Of a DNA stretch of 64,000 nt, positions 15,458-24,196 are shown in pieces (the first letter of the stretch is position 1; every line of letters starts with the position of its first letter). The notes below the pieces were generated by a model. That model was not told the origin of the DNA and ran no database searches. It saw only the letters and a program-made list of their open reading frames with translations. Made by a program: the position numbers and the translations under genes. Location of the stretch: assembly GCF_003711205.1 (NCBI RefSeq), contig NZ_CP031013.1, positions 3,824,501-3,888,500 of the forward strand, in the 5' to 3' direction. The stretch is from Polaromonas sp. SP1 (GTDB lineage Bacteria; Pseudomonadota; Gammaproteobacteria; Burkholderiales; Burkholderiaceae_C).

Positions 15458-17371
15458 TCAGACGCCCGCCACCCGATCCCGAATCTGCTGCAACGCCGCC
15501 GGGTCGTCCATCGTCGTCAAATCCCCCGGGTCCCGGCCCTCGCACACGGCCTGAATCGCGCGGCGCAGCATCTTGCCGCTGCGGGTTTTGGGCAGGGCTG
15601 AGACAAAGTGCACACGTGAAGGCCGGGCGACCGCACCCAGGTCACCGTCCACGCGTTTCATGACTTCGCCCTCCAGCTTCATCGCCGCCGCCTTGTCGGC
15701 CAGCACGCCCGAATCCTTGGGCACGGCAAACGCCATGGCGACCTGGCCTTTGAGCTGATCTGCCACACCGATCACTGCCACCTCAGCGACGCCAGCGTGG
15801 CCCGAAATGCTTTCTTCGATTTCTCGCGTACCCAGGCGATGGCCGGCCACGTTGATCACGTCGTCGGTGCGGCCCAGGATGAAGTAATAACCGTCTTCGT
15901 CGCGTATGCCCCAGTCGAAGGTGCTATAGACCATCTTGCCGGGCACGCTTTTCCAGTAGGTGTTGACGAAGCGGGCGTCGTCCTTCCAGATGGTTTGCAT
16001 AAAACCGGGCGGCGTCGGGCCTTCGATAACGACCACGCCTTTTTCGTTGGGCTGGGTCAGCTCTTCGCCGGTGGACTCGTGCAGGATCTTGACCTTGTAG
16101 CCGTACATGGGCACGCCGGGGCTGCCGAATTTGCTGGCTTTCTTTTCAACGCCGTTGGCAATCGTGATGATGGGCCAGCCGGATTCGGTCTGCCAGTAGT
16201 TGTCGATGATGGGCACGTTCAGGCCTTCGCTGATCCAGCGTGCTGTCGGCTCATCGAGCGGCTCGCCGGCCAGGAAGAAGGCGCGCAGGCTGGAGAGGTC
16301 GTGTTTTTTCAGCAGGGCCGGGTCCTGCTTTTTCAGCACGCGCACTGCCGTGGGCGCGCTGAACATCGCGGTCACCTTGTACTTCTCGACCAGGCTCCAC
16401 CAGATCGCGCCGTTGGGCTGTTGGTCCATGCCTTGCGTGGGCAGGCCTTCGTACATGATGGTGGCCATGCCGGCAATGAGCGGGCCGTAGACGATGTAGC
16501 TGTGGCCGACCACCCAGCCGATGTCGCTGGTGGAGAAATAGGTTTCACCGGCGCGGCCGTCAAAGATGTGCTTCATGCTGGCGGCCAGCGCCACGGCATA
16601 ACCGCCGGTGTCGCGCTGCACGCCCTTGGGCTTGCCGGTGGTGCCGCTGGTGTAGATGGTGTAGCTGATGGCGGCGGAGTCCAGCCATTCGCAGTGCACC
16701 TGAGCGTGCATGTATTTGGCACGCAGGGTTTCCCAGTGCAGGTCGCGGCCGGCCACGATGGTCATGGGCGCCATGCCGCGGTCGACCAGCAGCACGGCTT
16801 CGGGCTGGTGCTTGGCCAGGCGGATGGCCTCGTCGAGCAGCGGTTTGTACGCCACCACCTTGCCGCCGCGCGAGCCGGCGTCGGCGCTGATGATCACGCG
16901 CGGCGTGGCGTCGTCAATGCGTGAGGCGAGCGAGCCGCTGGCAAAGCCGCCAAACACCACGCAGTGAATCGCGCCAATACGTGCGCAGGCCAGCATGGCA
17001 AACGCGGCCTCGGCAATCATGGGCATGTAGATGAGCACACGGTCGCCCTTGATCACGCCCATGGCGAGCAGGCTGGCGGCCATGCGCTGCACTTCGACAT
17101 GCAGCTCTTTGAAGCTGTAGGTTTTTTCAATACCGGTTTCGCTCGACACGTAAATCAGCGCCGCCTGGTCGGCCCGGTCTTTGAGGTGCCGGTCGACCGC
17201 GTTGTGGCACAGGTTGGTCTGCCCGCCTTCGAACCACTGGGCAAAGGGCGGCTTGTCGTCGTTGCAGACGCGGGTGAAGGGCTTGTGCCAGTCGATCAGT
17301 TTGGCCTGCTCGGTCCAGAAGGCGTCGGGCTGGGCTATGGACTGGCGGTAGAAGTCTGCGTAGCTTGTCAT
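15458..17371 (-). CDS. prpE: Propionyl-CoA synthetase (acyl-CoA synthetase PrpE)
   Basis: 637 residues of the ANL adenylating-enzyme family, the usual PrpE length. The N-terminal FYRQSIAQPDAFWTEQAKLIDW is the ACS N-terminal domain. The AMP-binding P-loop is YTIYTSGTTGKPKGVQRD, with the aromatic motif YWQTESGWP, hinge region YFILGRTDDVINVAGHRLGTREIEE and the C-terminal catalytic lysine in KTRSGKMLRR, which is also the acetylation site that switches such enzymes off. It activates propionate (or short acids such as acrylate) with ATP and CoA in the cytoplasm. It lies 36 bp after acuI in the same direction, so the two form an operon for making propionyl-CoA. Confidence 0.9.
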   Translation of the reverse strand: MTSYADFYRQSIAQPDAFWTEQAKLIDWHKPFTRVCNDDKPPFAQWFEGGQTNLCHNAVDRHLKDRADQAALIYVSSETGIEKTYSFKELHVEVQRMAASLLAMGVIKGDRVLIYMPMIAEAAFAMLACARIGAIHCVVFGGFASGSLASRIDDATPRVIISADAGSRGGKVVAYKPLLDEAIRLAKHQPEAVLLVDRGMAPMTIVAGRDLHWETLRAKYMHAQVHCEWLDSAAISYTIYTSGTTGKPKGVQRDTGGYAVALAASMKHIFDGRAGETYFSTSDIGWVVGHSYIVYGPLIAGMATIMYEGLPTQGMDQQPNGAIWWSLVEKYKVTAMFSAPTAVRVLKKQDPALLKKHDLSSLRAFFLAGEPLDEPTARWISEGLNVPIIDNYWQTESGWPIITIANGVEKKASKFGSPGVPMYGYKVKILHESTGEELTQPNEKGVVVIEGPTPPGFMQTIWKDDARFVNTYWKSVPGKMVYSTFDWGIRDEDGYYFILGRTDDVINVAGHRLGTREIEESISGHAGVAEVAVIGVADQLKGQVAMAFAVPKDSGVLADKAAAMKLEGEVMKRVDGDLGAVARPSRVHFVSALPKTRSGKMLRRAIQAVCEGRDPGDLTTMDDPAALQQIRDRVAGV

Positions 17372-17407
17372 TGTCTTTGGCTCCGTTTTCTTTTCTTGAA
17401 TCTGCGT

Positions 17408-18385
17408 TCAGATTTTGACGACCACCCGGCCACGCACCTTGCCTAACATCAAGTCCGCGGCTTTTTCTGCAGCGCGGGCCAGCGGCACTTCTTCGATCAT
17501 GGACTCCAGCTTCGCCGTGTCCAGGTCTTTGGCCAGGCGATCCCACGCCTGCTGGCGTTTGGCCAGCGGCGCCATCACGCTGTCGATGCCGGCCAGCGTC
17601 ACACCACGCAGGATGAAAGGCATCACCGTCGCCGGGAAGTCCGCGCCCTGCGCCAGCCCGCAGGCCGTGACCACGCCGCCGTAACGCGTCTGCGCGCAGG
17701 CATTGGCCAGCGTGTGCGAACCCACCGCGTCGACCACCGCGGCCCAGCGTTCCTTTTGCAGCGGCTTGCCGGGGGCCGAGAGTTCTGCGCGGTCGATGAT
17801 GCTGGCTGCGCCGAGTTGCTTCAGGTAAGCCTCTTCACTGGCCTTGCCGGTGGCCGCCACCACGGTGTAGCCCAGCCTGGCCAGCAGCGCGACAGCCACG
17901 CTGCCCACGCCGCCAGTCGCGCCCGTCACCAGCACTTCGCCGTCGCCCGGCCTGGCGCCATGCGCCTCCAGCGCCAGCACGCTCAGCATCGCGGTGTAGC
18001 CCGCCGTGCCGATGGCCATGGCCTGGCGCGGGGTGAAGGCTGCCGGCAGCTTGACCAGCCAGTCGCCCTGCAGGCGCGCACGCTCGGCCATCAGGCCCCA
18101 GCGCGTTTCACCCAGGCCCCAACCGTTGTGCACAAAGCGGTCACCGGCCTTCCAGCCGGCGTGGGTGGATTCGAGCACGGTGCCCGCGCCGTCAATGCCG
18201 GCCACCATGGGCCAGCTGCGCACCACCGGCCCCTTGTTGGTAATGGCCAGGCCGTCTTTGTAATTGAGGGTGGAGTACTCGACCTGCACCAGCACGTCGC
18301 CGGCGGGCAGCTGCGCTTCGTCGGTGTCCGTGATGGCGGCGGAAAAACCGGCGTCGGATTTGCTCAGTTGAAGGGACTTGAACAC
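17408..18385 (-). CDS. acuI: Acryloyl-CoA reductase (AcuI/YhdH-type medium-chain reductase)
   Basis: 325 residues, the usual AcuI size. The N-terminal GroES-like domain contains QVEYSTLNYKDGLAITNKGPVVRSWPMVAGIDGAGTV and HNGWGLGETRWGLMAERAR, a run typical of the YhdH/AcuI branch. The Rossmann domain has VLVTGATGGVGSVAVALLARLGYTVVAATGK for NADPH. It lacks zinc-ligand Cys clusters, as expected. The enzyme reduces toxic acryloyl-CoA to propionyl-CoA during growth on acrylate, 3-hydroxypropionate or DMSP breakdown products. Pairing with prpE immediately downstream supports this route. No DMSP lyase or propionyl-CoA carboxylase gene is seen in the window. Confidence 0.85.
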   Translation of the reverse strand: MFKSLQLSKSDAGFSAAITDTDEAQLPAGDVLVQVEYSTLNYKDGLAITNKGPVVRSWPMVAGIDGAGTVLESTHAGWKAGDRFVHNGWGLGETRWGLMAERARLQGDWLVKLPAAFTPRQAMAIGTAGYTAMLSVLALEAHGARPGDGEVLVTGATGGVGSVAVALLARLGYTVVAATGKASEEAYLKQLGAASIIDRAELSAPGKPLQKERWAAVVDAVGSHTLANACAQTRYGGVVTACGLAQGADFPATVMPFILRGVTLAGIDSVMAPLAKRQQAWDRLAKDLDTAKLESMIEEVPLARAAEKAADLMLGKVRGRVVVKI

Positions 18386-18518
18386 GGGTTTGTCTCCGGA
18401 AAGGTGGTGGCCTGCGCTGGGCCGAAGAGGTGAAAAAAGAGCGAAACTGAATTCTTAATTATGGATAACGGGCTTTCAGCTGGCTGACGAAGACGGTTAT
18501 GACCCTTTAACAGGTGCT

Positions 18519-18580
18519 ATTTGCTATTAATTTGATAGCTATAAGCCAAGGCACGGTCTTGGCTAGATCCACTTTTCATT
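18519..18580 (+). repeat. Dispersed Comamonadaceae-type repeat, copy B
   Basis: TTTGCTATTAATTTGATAGC followed by TATAAGCCAAG...CTTGGCTAGATCC: the first half is an inverted GCTAT/ATAGC and the second a hairpin GCCAAG/CTTGGC. It lies in the 223 bp between acuI and the DUF1772 gene. The rest of this gap shows nothing else recognisable. Confidence 0.65.
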
Positions 18581-18608
18581 AATAATTTATGCCTGCCTGG
18601 AAAAGCGC

Positions 18609-19097
18609 TTATAGCCGCGTCAAAGCCCAAATGAGCAGCACTGCCGCAACCAGCGCCGCAAACGTGCGCACGTGGTTCCACATCGTCCAGCCAGTCACAT
18701 AACCACGCCAGAAACCCACCGCCTCCGCCGCCGACGGATCAAGCCGCGCCAGCGCGTTATTGCGCGGCACATTAAAAGCCATGGTCACGCCGAAAGTACC
18801 CAGCACGTAGCAGACGCTGCCTGCTGCCAGGTACAGCGCAGCCGGCGATTGCCAGTGCATCACGGCGTAGACAAACAGTACGGCGCACGCCAGCGCCGTG
18901 CCCATAAAGAGACCGAGAAAAAGCGGGTTAAGCACCACCACATTGATAGCCTGCATAGCCGCAATGCCGGCCGGCGGGCTGATGCGGGCCAGCGCGCCCA
19001 TCACGAAGCTGGAAAACGCCAGGAAGATGCCGGCGACGAGCGCGCAGCCCAAGGCGGCAAGAAAGGTCAGTGCAAACAGCCAGGTGTCAGCAGGCAT
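18609..19097 (-). CDS. DUF1772 (anthrone oxygenase-like) membrane protein
   Basis: 162 residues with four hydrophobic helices: about 5-30, 47-75, 82-105 and 140-160. The loop MAFNVPRNNALARLDP and the end WNHVRTFAALVAAVLL are typical of DUF1772 proteins, small inner-membrane proteins related by fold to anthrone oxygenase. The biochemical role of most bacterial members is unknown. The gene stands alone between a dispersed repeat and an unknown gene, and nothing nearby suggests a pathway. Confidence 0.7.
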   Translation of the reverse strand: MPADTWLFALTFLAALGCALVAGIFLAFSSFVMGALARISPPAGIAAMQAINVVVLNPLFLGLFMGTALACAVLFVYAVMHWQSPAALYLAAGSVCYVLGTFGVTMAFNVPRNNALARLDPSAAEAVGFWRGYVTGWTMWNHVRTFAALVAAVLLIWALTRL

Positions 19098-19172
19098 GGT
19101 GTCTCGCTGGGGGGCGCAGGGTGCTCACGTCTGGCAGGGTAACGCCTCTGCGCGTCCTAGCCAACCGATTTG

Positions 19173-19577
19173 TTATACGCCACCCACGACCTGGTTGCGA
19201 TAAGCGGTCCATCGCTCCAGACCGGCTGCCGCGTTATGGGCTCGTTCAAGGAACTCACCGGTGCTGCAGTCGAGCGCCTGCCAGCGCTGCGCAACACACA
19301 TTGCGACAATCAGCTGAACGACGGCTGCAGACGCCCGGATGTGCATCATGAACCCGGTATTCGGCTTGTCTTCACCGACGCTGAACTCAATGGAGCCATG
19401 CGGCGAATTGAACCTTCCCCACGCGGGATCAGACCAGTCGGTGGCGCCAAAGTGCTGTGAAATGGCTGCGTGCACCTCGGCACGGGAGCCCAAAGGCATG
19501 CAGCACTCTGTTTCGGGGATGTCCCCGAGCGCCTCGTACTCGCGCGAGTACCGTGCCACAAATACGTCCCAACTCAT
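19173..19577 (-). CDS. Unknown conserved-looking cytoplasmic protein
   Basis: 134 residues from the ATG at 19577, chosen because CAGGAG lies 7 nt upstream. It opens MSWDVFVARYSREYEALGDIPETECC and contains HFGATDWSDPAWGRFNSPHGSIEFSVGEDKPNTGFMMHIR, then a helical tail with WQALDCSTGEFLERA. No signal peptide or membrane segment is present. The layout (short helical start, acidic residues, mixed alpha/beta core) is that of a small folded cytoplasmic protein, but I cannot place it in a family. The gap of 75 bp to the DUF1772 gene downstream leaves a shared transcript possible. Confidence 0.6.
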   Translation of the reverse strand: MSWDVFVARYSREYEALGDIPETECCMPLGSRAEVHAAISQHFGATDWSDPAWGRFNSPHGSIEFSVGEDKPNTGFMMHIRASAAVVQLIVAMCVAQRWQALDCSTGEFLERAHNAAAGLERWTAYRNQVVGGV

Positions 19578-19710
19578 AAGCAGCTCCTGTGGTACTTTTA
19601 TCCATGCCTGAATAGCCCACAGACCAGGCACTTCGCGGGTCAGGGCCGTTATTTCTCAACATTTTGCCCCACCGGCACGGCCTGCGGCCTCCGCGCGACA
19701 GGGGCGTGCC

Positions 19711-20334
19711 TCACTTCACCAGGGCCAGCACGTCCTTGAAAGCCTCATGCTCAGCCGTTCGCAGCCACTCAAAAGCCACCATCTCGGTCGTCACCAGCTC
19801 GGCGCCGTTGCCGGCCAGGCGGTCAAAGGCGGCGTCGCGGTTGCGTTCGCTGCGGGAGCTGCAGGCATCCGTCACCACCCAGACTTCAAACTCGTCTTCC
19901 AGCAGATCCAGCGCGGTCTGCATCAGGCAGACATGGGCTTCGCAGCCGGCGATGACGATGGTGCTTCGGCCCTCTTCCGGTTCGGGCGCGGGTTTTTGCA
20001 GGTGCTTGGGCAGGCTGCGGGCGTTGCCGCCGGCCTGCGCCTTGCGCACGGGCGGGCGCAGCAGTTCACCAAAGCCGTCGGCCACGGCACTGAAAGACAT
20101 CTTGTCGAAGGTTTTACCGCCGGCCGCTTCGATGGCGGCCTGTAACTCAGGCACGTTGGGGCCCAGCGATGCCGGGTTTTCGGCGGTGCCCCACACCGGT
20201 ACGTCGAGCAGCTTGGCGATGCGGGCCAGCCGCAGCGCATTGGCCAGCACCACGCTGCTTTCAAAAATCGAGGGCATGAGGCGGGACTGGTAGTCCACCA
20301 GCACCAGTTGGGAGTCGTCGGCATCAAGCAGCAT
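19711..20334 (-). CDS. Isochorismatase-family cysteine hydrolase
   Basis: 207 residues with the family trio: Asp14 in LVLVDYQSRLM, the Lys of GKTFDKMSFSA, and the nucleophile Cys in IVIAGCEAHVCLMQTALDLLE. The insert between Lys and Cys (PPVRKAQAGGNARSLPKHLQ) is longer than in short relatives. Members hydrolyse amides, nicotinamide, ureides or N-carbamoyl compounds in the cytosol; the substrate here is not evident. It precedes no obvious partner. The tetR gene ends 44 bp upstream in the same direction, so the two could be cotranscribed. Confidence 0.8.
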   Translation of the reverse strand: MLLDADDSQLVLVDYQSRLMPSIFESSVVLANALRLARIAKLLDVPVWGTAENPASLGPNVPELQAAIEAAGGKTFDKMSFSAVADGFGELLRPPVRKAQAGGNARSLPKHLQKPAPEPEEGRSTIVIAGCEAHVCLMQTALDLLEDEFEVWVVTDACSSRSERNRDAAFDRLAGNGAELVTTEMVAFEWLRTAEHEAFKDVLALVK

Positions 20335-20378
20335 GGGAAATCCTGGGAAATGAGTGAAGGCGGAAGGCTGAGAGCGAA

Positions 20379-21002
20379 TCAGGCGGACGGCCGCTGCAGG
20401 CGCTCGACCAGGGCAATCAGGTAGGCGTCAAACAGCAACGTGGCGTCTTGCCCGAACATGCGGATACGGCCTGTGTGCTTCATCAGCAGCAAACCGACAC
20501 CGTGCGCGAACAAGGCCGTATTTTCGCGCAAGGCGTCTTCGGCATTCAAACCCATGGCCTGCAGGGCCGCTTCGCAGGGCCGCAAGGCGTCATGCAAGCG
20601 GTCGTTGAGCTGGTAGTTCAGCTCTGCCGTCAGCCCGCGCGGGCGCATGCCCTGCACGAGGTAAAAGCCCAGGTCCAGGTCGCGCGGGTTGGCCGCAAAA
20701 AAGCCGAACCAGGCGTCGGCCTTGGCCTCCAGCAGGTCGGCGGGCTCGGTGCAATCGTTGCCGGCCGCGTCCACCGCGGCGTTCAGGCGCTCCAGCGACT
20801 CGGCCAGCAAGGCGCCGTAAATCGCCTCTTTGTTCTCGAAGTAGGAATAGATGGCGCCGGCGGTGTAGCCGGCTTCCTTGGCGATCTCGCGGATGCTGGC
20901 GCCCTCGATGCCCAGGCGGTCAAACACCGCGCGGGCCGCGTCCAGCACCCCTTTGCGGCGCGAGTCGCTTTGGGCCTGTTGGCGGTCTAGTCGGGCTTGC
21001 AT
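20379..21002 (-). CDS. TetR-family regulator, divergent to the HpaB-type hydroxylase
   Basis: 207 residues. The N-terminal helix-turn-helix is clear: RKGVLDAARAVFDRLGIEGASIREIAKEAGYTAGAIYSYFENKEAIYGALL. The C-terminal ligand-binding half is helical and unassigned. The gene is divergent from the HpaB-family gene across 126 bp that hold a perfect 17-bp palindrome, so it most likely represses that gene and perhaps itself. The ligand is unknown. Confidence 0.88.
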   Translation of the reverse strand: MQARLDRQQAQSDSRRKGVLDAARAVFDRLGIEGASIREIAKEAGYTAGAIYSYFENKEAIYGALLAESLERLNAAVDAAGNDCTEPADLLEAKADAWFGFFAANPRDLDLGFYLVQGMRPRGLTAELNYQLNDRLHDALRPCEAALQAMGLNAEDALRENTALFAHGVGLLLMKHTGRIRMFGQDATLLFDAYLIALVERLQRPSA

Positions 21003-21073
21003 CGATCAAATGTAAGCCCAAAGGCAGCGCCGGAAGCCCTGAATTGGGGTGAAAAATAACACTTGTTTTAAAT

Positions 21074-21090
21074 TTTGAACACTGTTCAAA
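21074..21090. promoter_or_regulatory. TetR operator, perfect 17-bp palindrome
   Basis: TTTGAACACTGTTCAAA is symmetric about the central C. It lies midway between the divergent tetR (start 21002) and hydroxylase (start 21129) genes, the typical place for a TetR site controlling both. Confidence 0.7.
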
Positions 21091-21128
21091 TAATTAACCA
21101 CACGTTCAACCACGATTCAGGAGACTCC

Positions 21129-22766
21129 ATGAATGCCCCTGCCCCCGCCGCCAGCCTGATGTCCGGCAAGGACTTTCGCGAGTCGCTGCGCCGCTACAAA
21201 CCCCGGGTGTTCCTGGACGGCCGCCAAGTCGGCAGCGTGGCCGACGAGCCAGGCTTTGGCCCCGGCATCAATGCGATTGGGCTGACGTACGACTACGCGC
21301 TCAAACCGCAGTACGCACCGCTGATGACGGCGGTGCAGCACACCAGCGGAAAGCGGGTCAACCGCCTCAGCCATATCAACACCAGCAGCGGCGACCTGCT
21401 GAACAAGCTGGAAGCCGTGCGCCTGGTCTGCCAGGAGACCGGCTGCGCCCAGCGCTACCTCACGCACGACGCGCTCAACGCCATCGGCCAGGTGTCGGCG
21501 CGCATCGACGATGCGCAAGGGAGCAAAGAGCACTCCGCACGCTTCCTGAACTACCTGCACCGGGTGCAAGACCAGGACCTGACGCTCGCCGTCGCCATGA
21601 CCGACGCGAAAGGCGACCGCAGCCGCCGCCCGCATGAGCAGGCCAACGTGGACAGCTATGTGCATGTGGTCGAGCGCAATGCCAAAGGGATCGTGATTTC
21701 AGGCACCAAAGCCATCGTGACCGGCGCACCCTATGTGCATGAGTTCCTCGTCATGCCCTGCCGCAACATGGGCCAGGAAGACGCCGACTTCGCCATCTGC
21801 TGCGCCGTGCCGGTGGACGCGCCCGGCATCACCATCATTGCGCGCCCTGCCGGCCGCCCTGGCGAAAAGGTCGAGCACGGCGCCGCCCTCTTCAGCCGCA
21901 AATACGGCCAGAGCACCGGCGTGGTGATGTTCGACAAGGTCTTTGTGCCCTGGGAGAGCGTGTTTTACGACGGCAGCAACGGCACCTGGGAACACTCCGG
22001 CCACCTCACCTACAGCTACGCCACCCACCACCGCCACACCTGCATAGGCGCGCGCGCCGGCTTCGGTGATTTGCTGATTGGAGCGGGCGCACTGATGTGC
22101 GAGGCCAACGGCTTTGACCCGGGCAAGGAAACGCATCTGCGTGAGCAGATGGTCGAGCTGATCACCATCACCGAAAGTTTTTACGCCTGCGGCGTGGCGG
22201 CCAGCGTGTATGGCAAGCCCGACGAGCACAGCAAGACCTTTGTGCCCGACGCCGTCTTCAGCAACATCGGCAAGCTGCTGCTGGCCACCAAGATTTACGA
22301 CATGCACCGCATCGCGCACTATGTGAGCGGCGGCCTGATCGTCACCCTGCCCGGCCCGGACGAAGACCACAACCCCGAGACAGGCGCCAAGCTCTCGGAA
22401 GTGCTGCGCGCCAACCCCGATGTGCCCTATGAGCAGCGCATAGAAACCGCCCGCTTTATCGAAGACCTGACGGCCGGCTACCAGGGCGGCTGGTACAGCG
22501 TGATCAGCCTGCACGGCGGCGGCTCACCGGCGGCCATGAAGCAGGAGATCTACCGCAACTACCCGGTGGGCTCGAAGGTGGAACTGGTGGAGCGCATCCT
22601 GGAGCGCGGCGTGAATGGCGACGGCGTCCCGCACGACCCGGACCGCGCCATCACGAAGAACCGCCAGCCCGGCAAGTGCTGCGACACAGGTTGCACCGCG
22701 CCCGGGCAGCCGGTGATGGTGGATTTGCCCGCCTTGCCTTCTGCGTTGACCATCGCGCGGCACTGA
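21129..22766 (+). CDS. 4-hydroxyphenylacetate 3-hydroxylase (HpaB) family flavoprotein
   Basis: 545 residues from the ATG at 21129, which has CAGGAG 7 nt upstream. The N-terminal KDFRESLRRYKPRVFLDGRQVGSV and middle GLTYDYALKPQ, THHRHTCIGARAGFGDLLIGAGALM and DMHRIAHYVSGGL are typical of HpaB/AbfD flavoproteins. HpaB members are FADH2-dependent aromatic monooxygenases needing a reductase. The related 4-hydroxybutyryl-CoA dehydratase uses a 4Fe-4S cluster held by three Cys and one His. Here the Cys after THHRHT is shifted and the first Cys pair is C-x4-C, so those ligands appear broken and a monooxygenase is more likely. The C-terminal KCCDTGC is an odd extra Cys cluster. No reductase gene is adjacent. 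Regulated by the divergent TetR. Confidence 0.75.
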   Translation: MNAPAPAASLMSGKDFRESLRRYKPRVFLDGRQVGSVADEPGFGPGINAIGLTYDYALKPQYAPLMTAVQHTSGKRVNRLSHINTSSGDLLNKLEAVRLVCQETGCAQRYLTHDALNAIGQVSARIDDAQGSKEHSARFLNYLHRVQDQDLTLAVAMTDAKGDRSRRPHEQANVDSYVHVVERNAKGIVISGTKAIVTGAPYVHEFLVMPCRNMGQEDADFAICCAVPVDAPGITIIARPAGRPGEKVEHGAALFSRKYGQSTGVVMFDKVFVPWESVFYDGSNGTWEHSGHLTYSYATHHRHTCIGARAGFGDLLIGAGALMCEANGFDPGKETHLREQMVELITITESFYACGVAASVYGKPDEHSKTFVPDAVFSNIGKLLLATKIYDMHRIAHYVSGGLIVTLPGPDEDHNPETGAKLSEVLRANPDVPYEQRIETARFIEDLTAGYQGGWYSVISLHGGGSPAAMKQEIYRNYPVGSKVELVERILERGVNGDGVPHDPDRAITKNRQPGKCCDTGCTAPGQPVMVDLPALPSALTIARH

Positions 22767-22775
22767 GCGCGTGCG

Positions 22776-22800
22776 CCTCCCCCTCTAAACAAGGGAGGGG
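22776..22800 (+). terminator. Possible terminator hairpin after the HpaB-family gene
   Basis: CCTCCC (22776-22781) pairs with GGGAGG (22793-22798); the alternative register CCCCTC/GAGGGG also works. It lies 10 bp after the stop codon. There is no long T-run, only TTAACC, so efficiency is doubtful. Confidence 0.35.
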
Positions 22801-22877
22801 TTAACCCGCTGCGTTTCCGGGAAGACTGGGCACACATTTGCTGGGTGTTTCACCCTGCATCTCACACCGGAAAATCC

Positions 22878-23441
22878 ATGTTGATAAAAATCAGACCCCA
22901 CAACGCCGCGCTATGGAAAGCCGGCCTCGCAGCCCTCGTGGCAAGCCTTCTCGTGTTGGCGGGTTGCGCCACGCCCGCCACAAAATATGCCGCGTCAAAC
23001 CCGGTGAACAACCAGAGGCTGACCACGGCGAATGTGGTGTTTCAGGATCCGCCCAACATGGGCCTGGCCTTCGCCACCACCAGGCTCGCCCCGCCGGAAC
23101 AACGAAACAACGACCGCAAGTATGCGGAGGCGGCGCTGGAACCGATGGTGAGGTCTTTGCGGGTCAATGCACCGAACCAGTTGCGGGCGGCGCTCTCGCA
23201 GCGGGGCGTGACCGGCGGCAGGGACGCCATCATTTACCTGCGGCCGATACAGGCCAGCAACCTGCCGGAGACCGGGCTTCAGGTCACGCTTGAAGTCACC
23301 GTCCAGCCGAGGGACGGCGCCAAGTGGGTTGTCAGCATTCCGGATGGCTCCAGCCTCAACCCCGGCGGTGAAGAAGTCGCTGCAAAATTCACCGCCAGGA
23401 TCATCCAGGAACTGGTCAAGGCTGGCTTCCTGGCAAGCTGA
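22878..23441 (+). CDS. Unknown outer-membrane or periplasmic lipoprotein
   Basis: 187 residues. The start at 22878 gives a signal peptide with lipobox LVLAGC, so Cys about 34 would be lipidated. The residue after it is Ala, which favours outer-membrane sorting. The mature part includes RLTTANVVFQDPPNMGLAFATTRLAPPE, APNQLRAALSQRGVTGGRDAIIYLRPIQ and GGEEVAAKFTARIIQELVKAGFL, an alternating strand and helix pattern like small accessory lipoproteins. I do not recognise the family. It stands alone between the HpaB-type gene and a convergent gene. Confidence 0.6.
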   Translation: MLIKIRPHNAALWKAGLAALVASLLVLAGCATPATKYAASNPVNNQRLTTANVVFQDPPNMGLAFATTRLAPPEQRNNDRKYAEAALEPMVRSLRVNAPNQLRAALSQRGVTGGRDAIIYLRPIQASNLPETGLQVTLEVTVQPRDGAKWVVSIPDGSSLNPGGEEVAAKFTARIIQELVKAGFLAS

Positions 23442-23497
23442 GGTCTCGGGGCGGAAGGCTCGCGAACTTCCGTAAGCGCGCCCACCGCCAACGCACA

Positions 23498-24055
23498 TCA
23501 CATTGCAGCCAGGTCCTGGATCGCGTCCACCACCATGTTGCTGCCCACCGCGATCAGCAGGATGTCGGTGGCGACGCGCACATATTTGTGGCCTGCGGGC
23601 GGTGCGCCGAGTTGCACCACCACCGACGAGGGCACGGGGTAGAACACCACGTCACGCGGCAGCGGCTGGCCGATGGCGTATTTTTTTGCCTGCCCCGGAG
23701 GCAGGCAGCCGTTGTTTTTCTTGGCCAGGCCCGGGGGGCATTTGCCGGCCTTGAATTGCTGGCCGTAGTAGTTTTGCACCACCACACGCTGCTGCGGCAC
23801 AAAGTAACCGCCGACCTTGACCTCGGCGGCCTGCTTGTTTTTCTTCGCCTTCTTGCCCTTGCCGGAATCGCCCTGGTCGGACTGCTCCACCTGGTCGTGC
23901 TTGTTGCCCTTGTTTTTGCCGCCGCCGGCCCATTCGGGTTTTTCGGCAAAGCTGGAGGAGCAGGCCAAGGCCAAGGCGGCTGCCATGACGAGCGTAAAGC
24001 TGTGGCTCCGCAAGAAGGCATTGGTGGGACTGGTGTTTGTCGTGGGGGTTGTCAT
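23498..24055 (-). CDS. RcnB-like periplasmic protein
   Basis: 185 residues from the ATG at 24055 (CCGGAG 7 nt upstream). A Sec signal peptide ends near FAEKPEWAGGG. A very Lys/Gly/Asp-rich stretch (residues 40-80) follows, then CPPGLAKKNNGCLPPGQAKKYAIGQPLPRDVVFYPVP and HKYVRVATDILLIAVGSNMVVDAIQDLA. The last two blocks are typical of RcnB-type/DUF-annotated periplasmic proteins, some of which affect nickel and cobalt levels. The two Cys may form a disulfide. The function here is unproven; there is no efflux gene next to it. Confidence 0.6.
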   Translation of the reverse strand: MTTPTTNTSPTNAFLRSHSFTLVMAAALALACSSSFAEKPEWAGGGKNKGNKHDQVEQSDQGDSGKGKKAKKNKQAAEVKVGGYFVPQQRVVVQNYYGQQFKAGKCPPGLAKKNNGCLPPGQAKKYAIGQPLPRDVVFYPVPSSVVVQLGAPPAGHKYVRVATDILLIAVGSNMVVDAIQDLAAM

Positions 24056-24196
24056 CGTGGTGCTCCGGTAGTTTTTGGTGAGAGGCCAGGCGGCAGTAAC
24101 CCGCTCGCATATCACGCCTCAATATGTCCAACGGGTCTATTTGCCCACCGTTGACAGGAGTTTCCCCGGAGCCGGTGGTGTTACAAGCCTTCGCGC

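Noticed and set aside
18609-19097. Membrane component of a transporter
   Set aside because: Four helices with the DUF1772 NVPRNN loop and no transporter partner; no transport motif is seen.
21129-22766. 4-hydroxybutyryl-CoA dehydratase
   Set aside because: The family is right but the Cys/His positions for the 4Fe-4S cluster are not matched, so I kept the general HpaB-family call.
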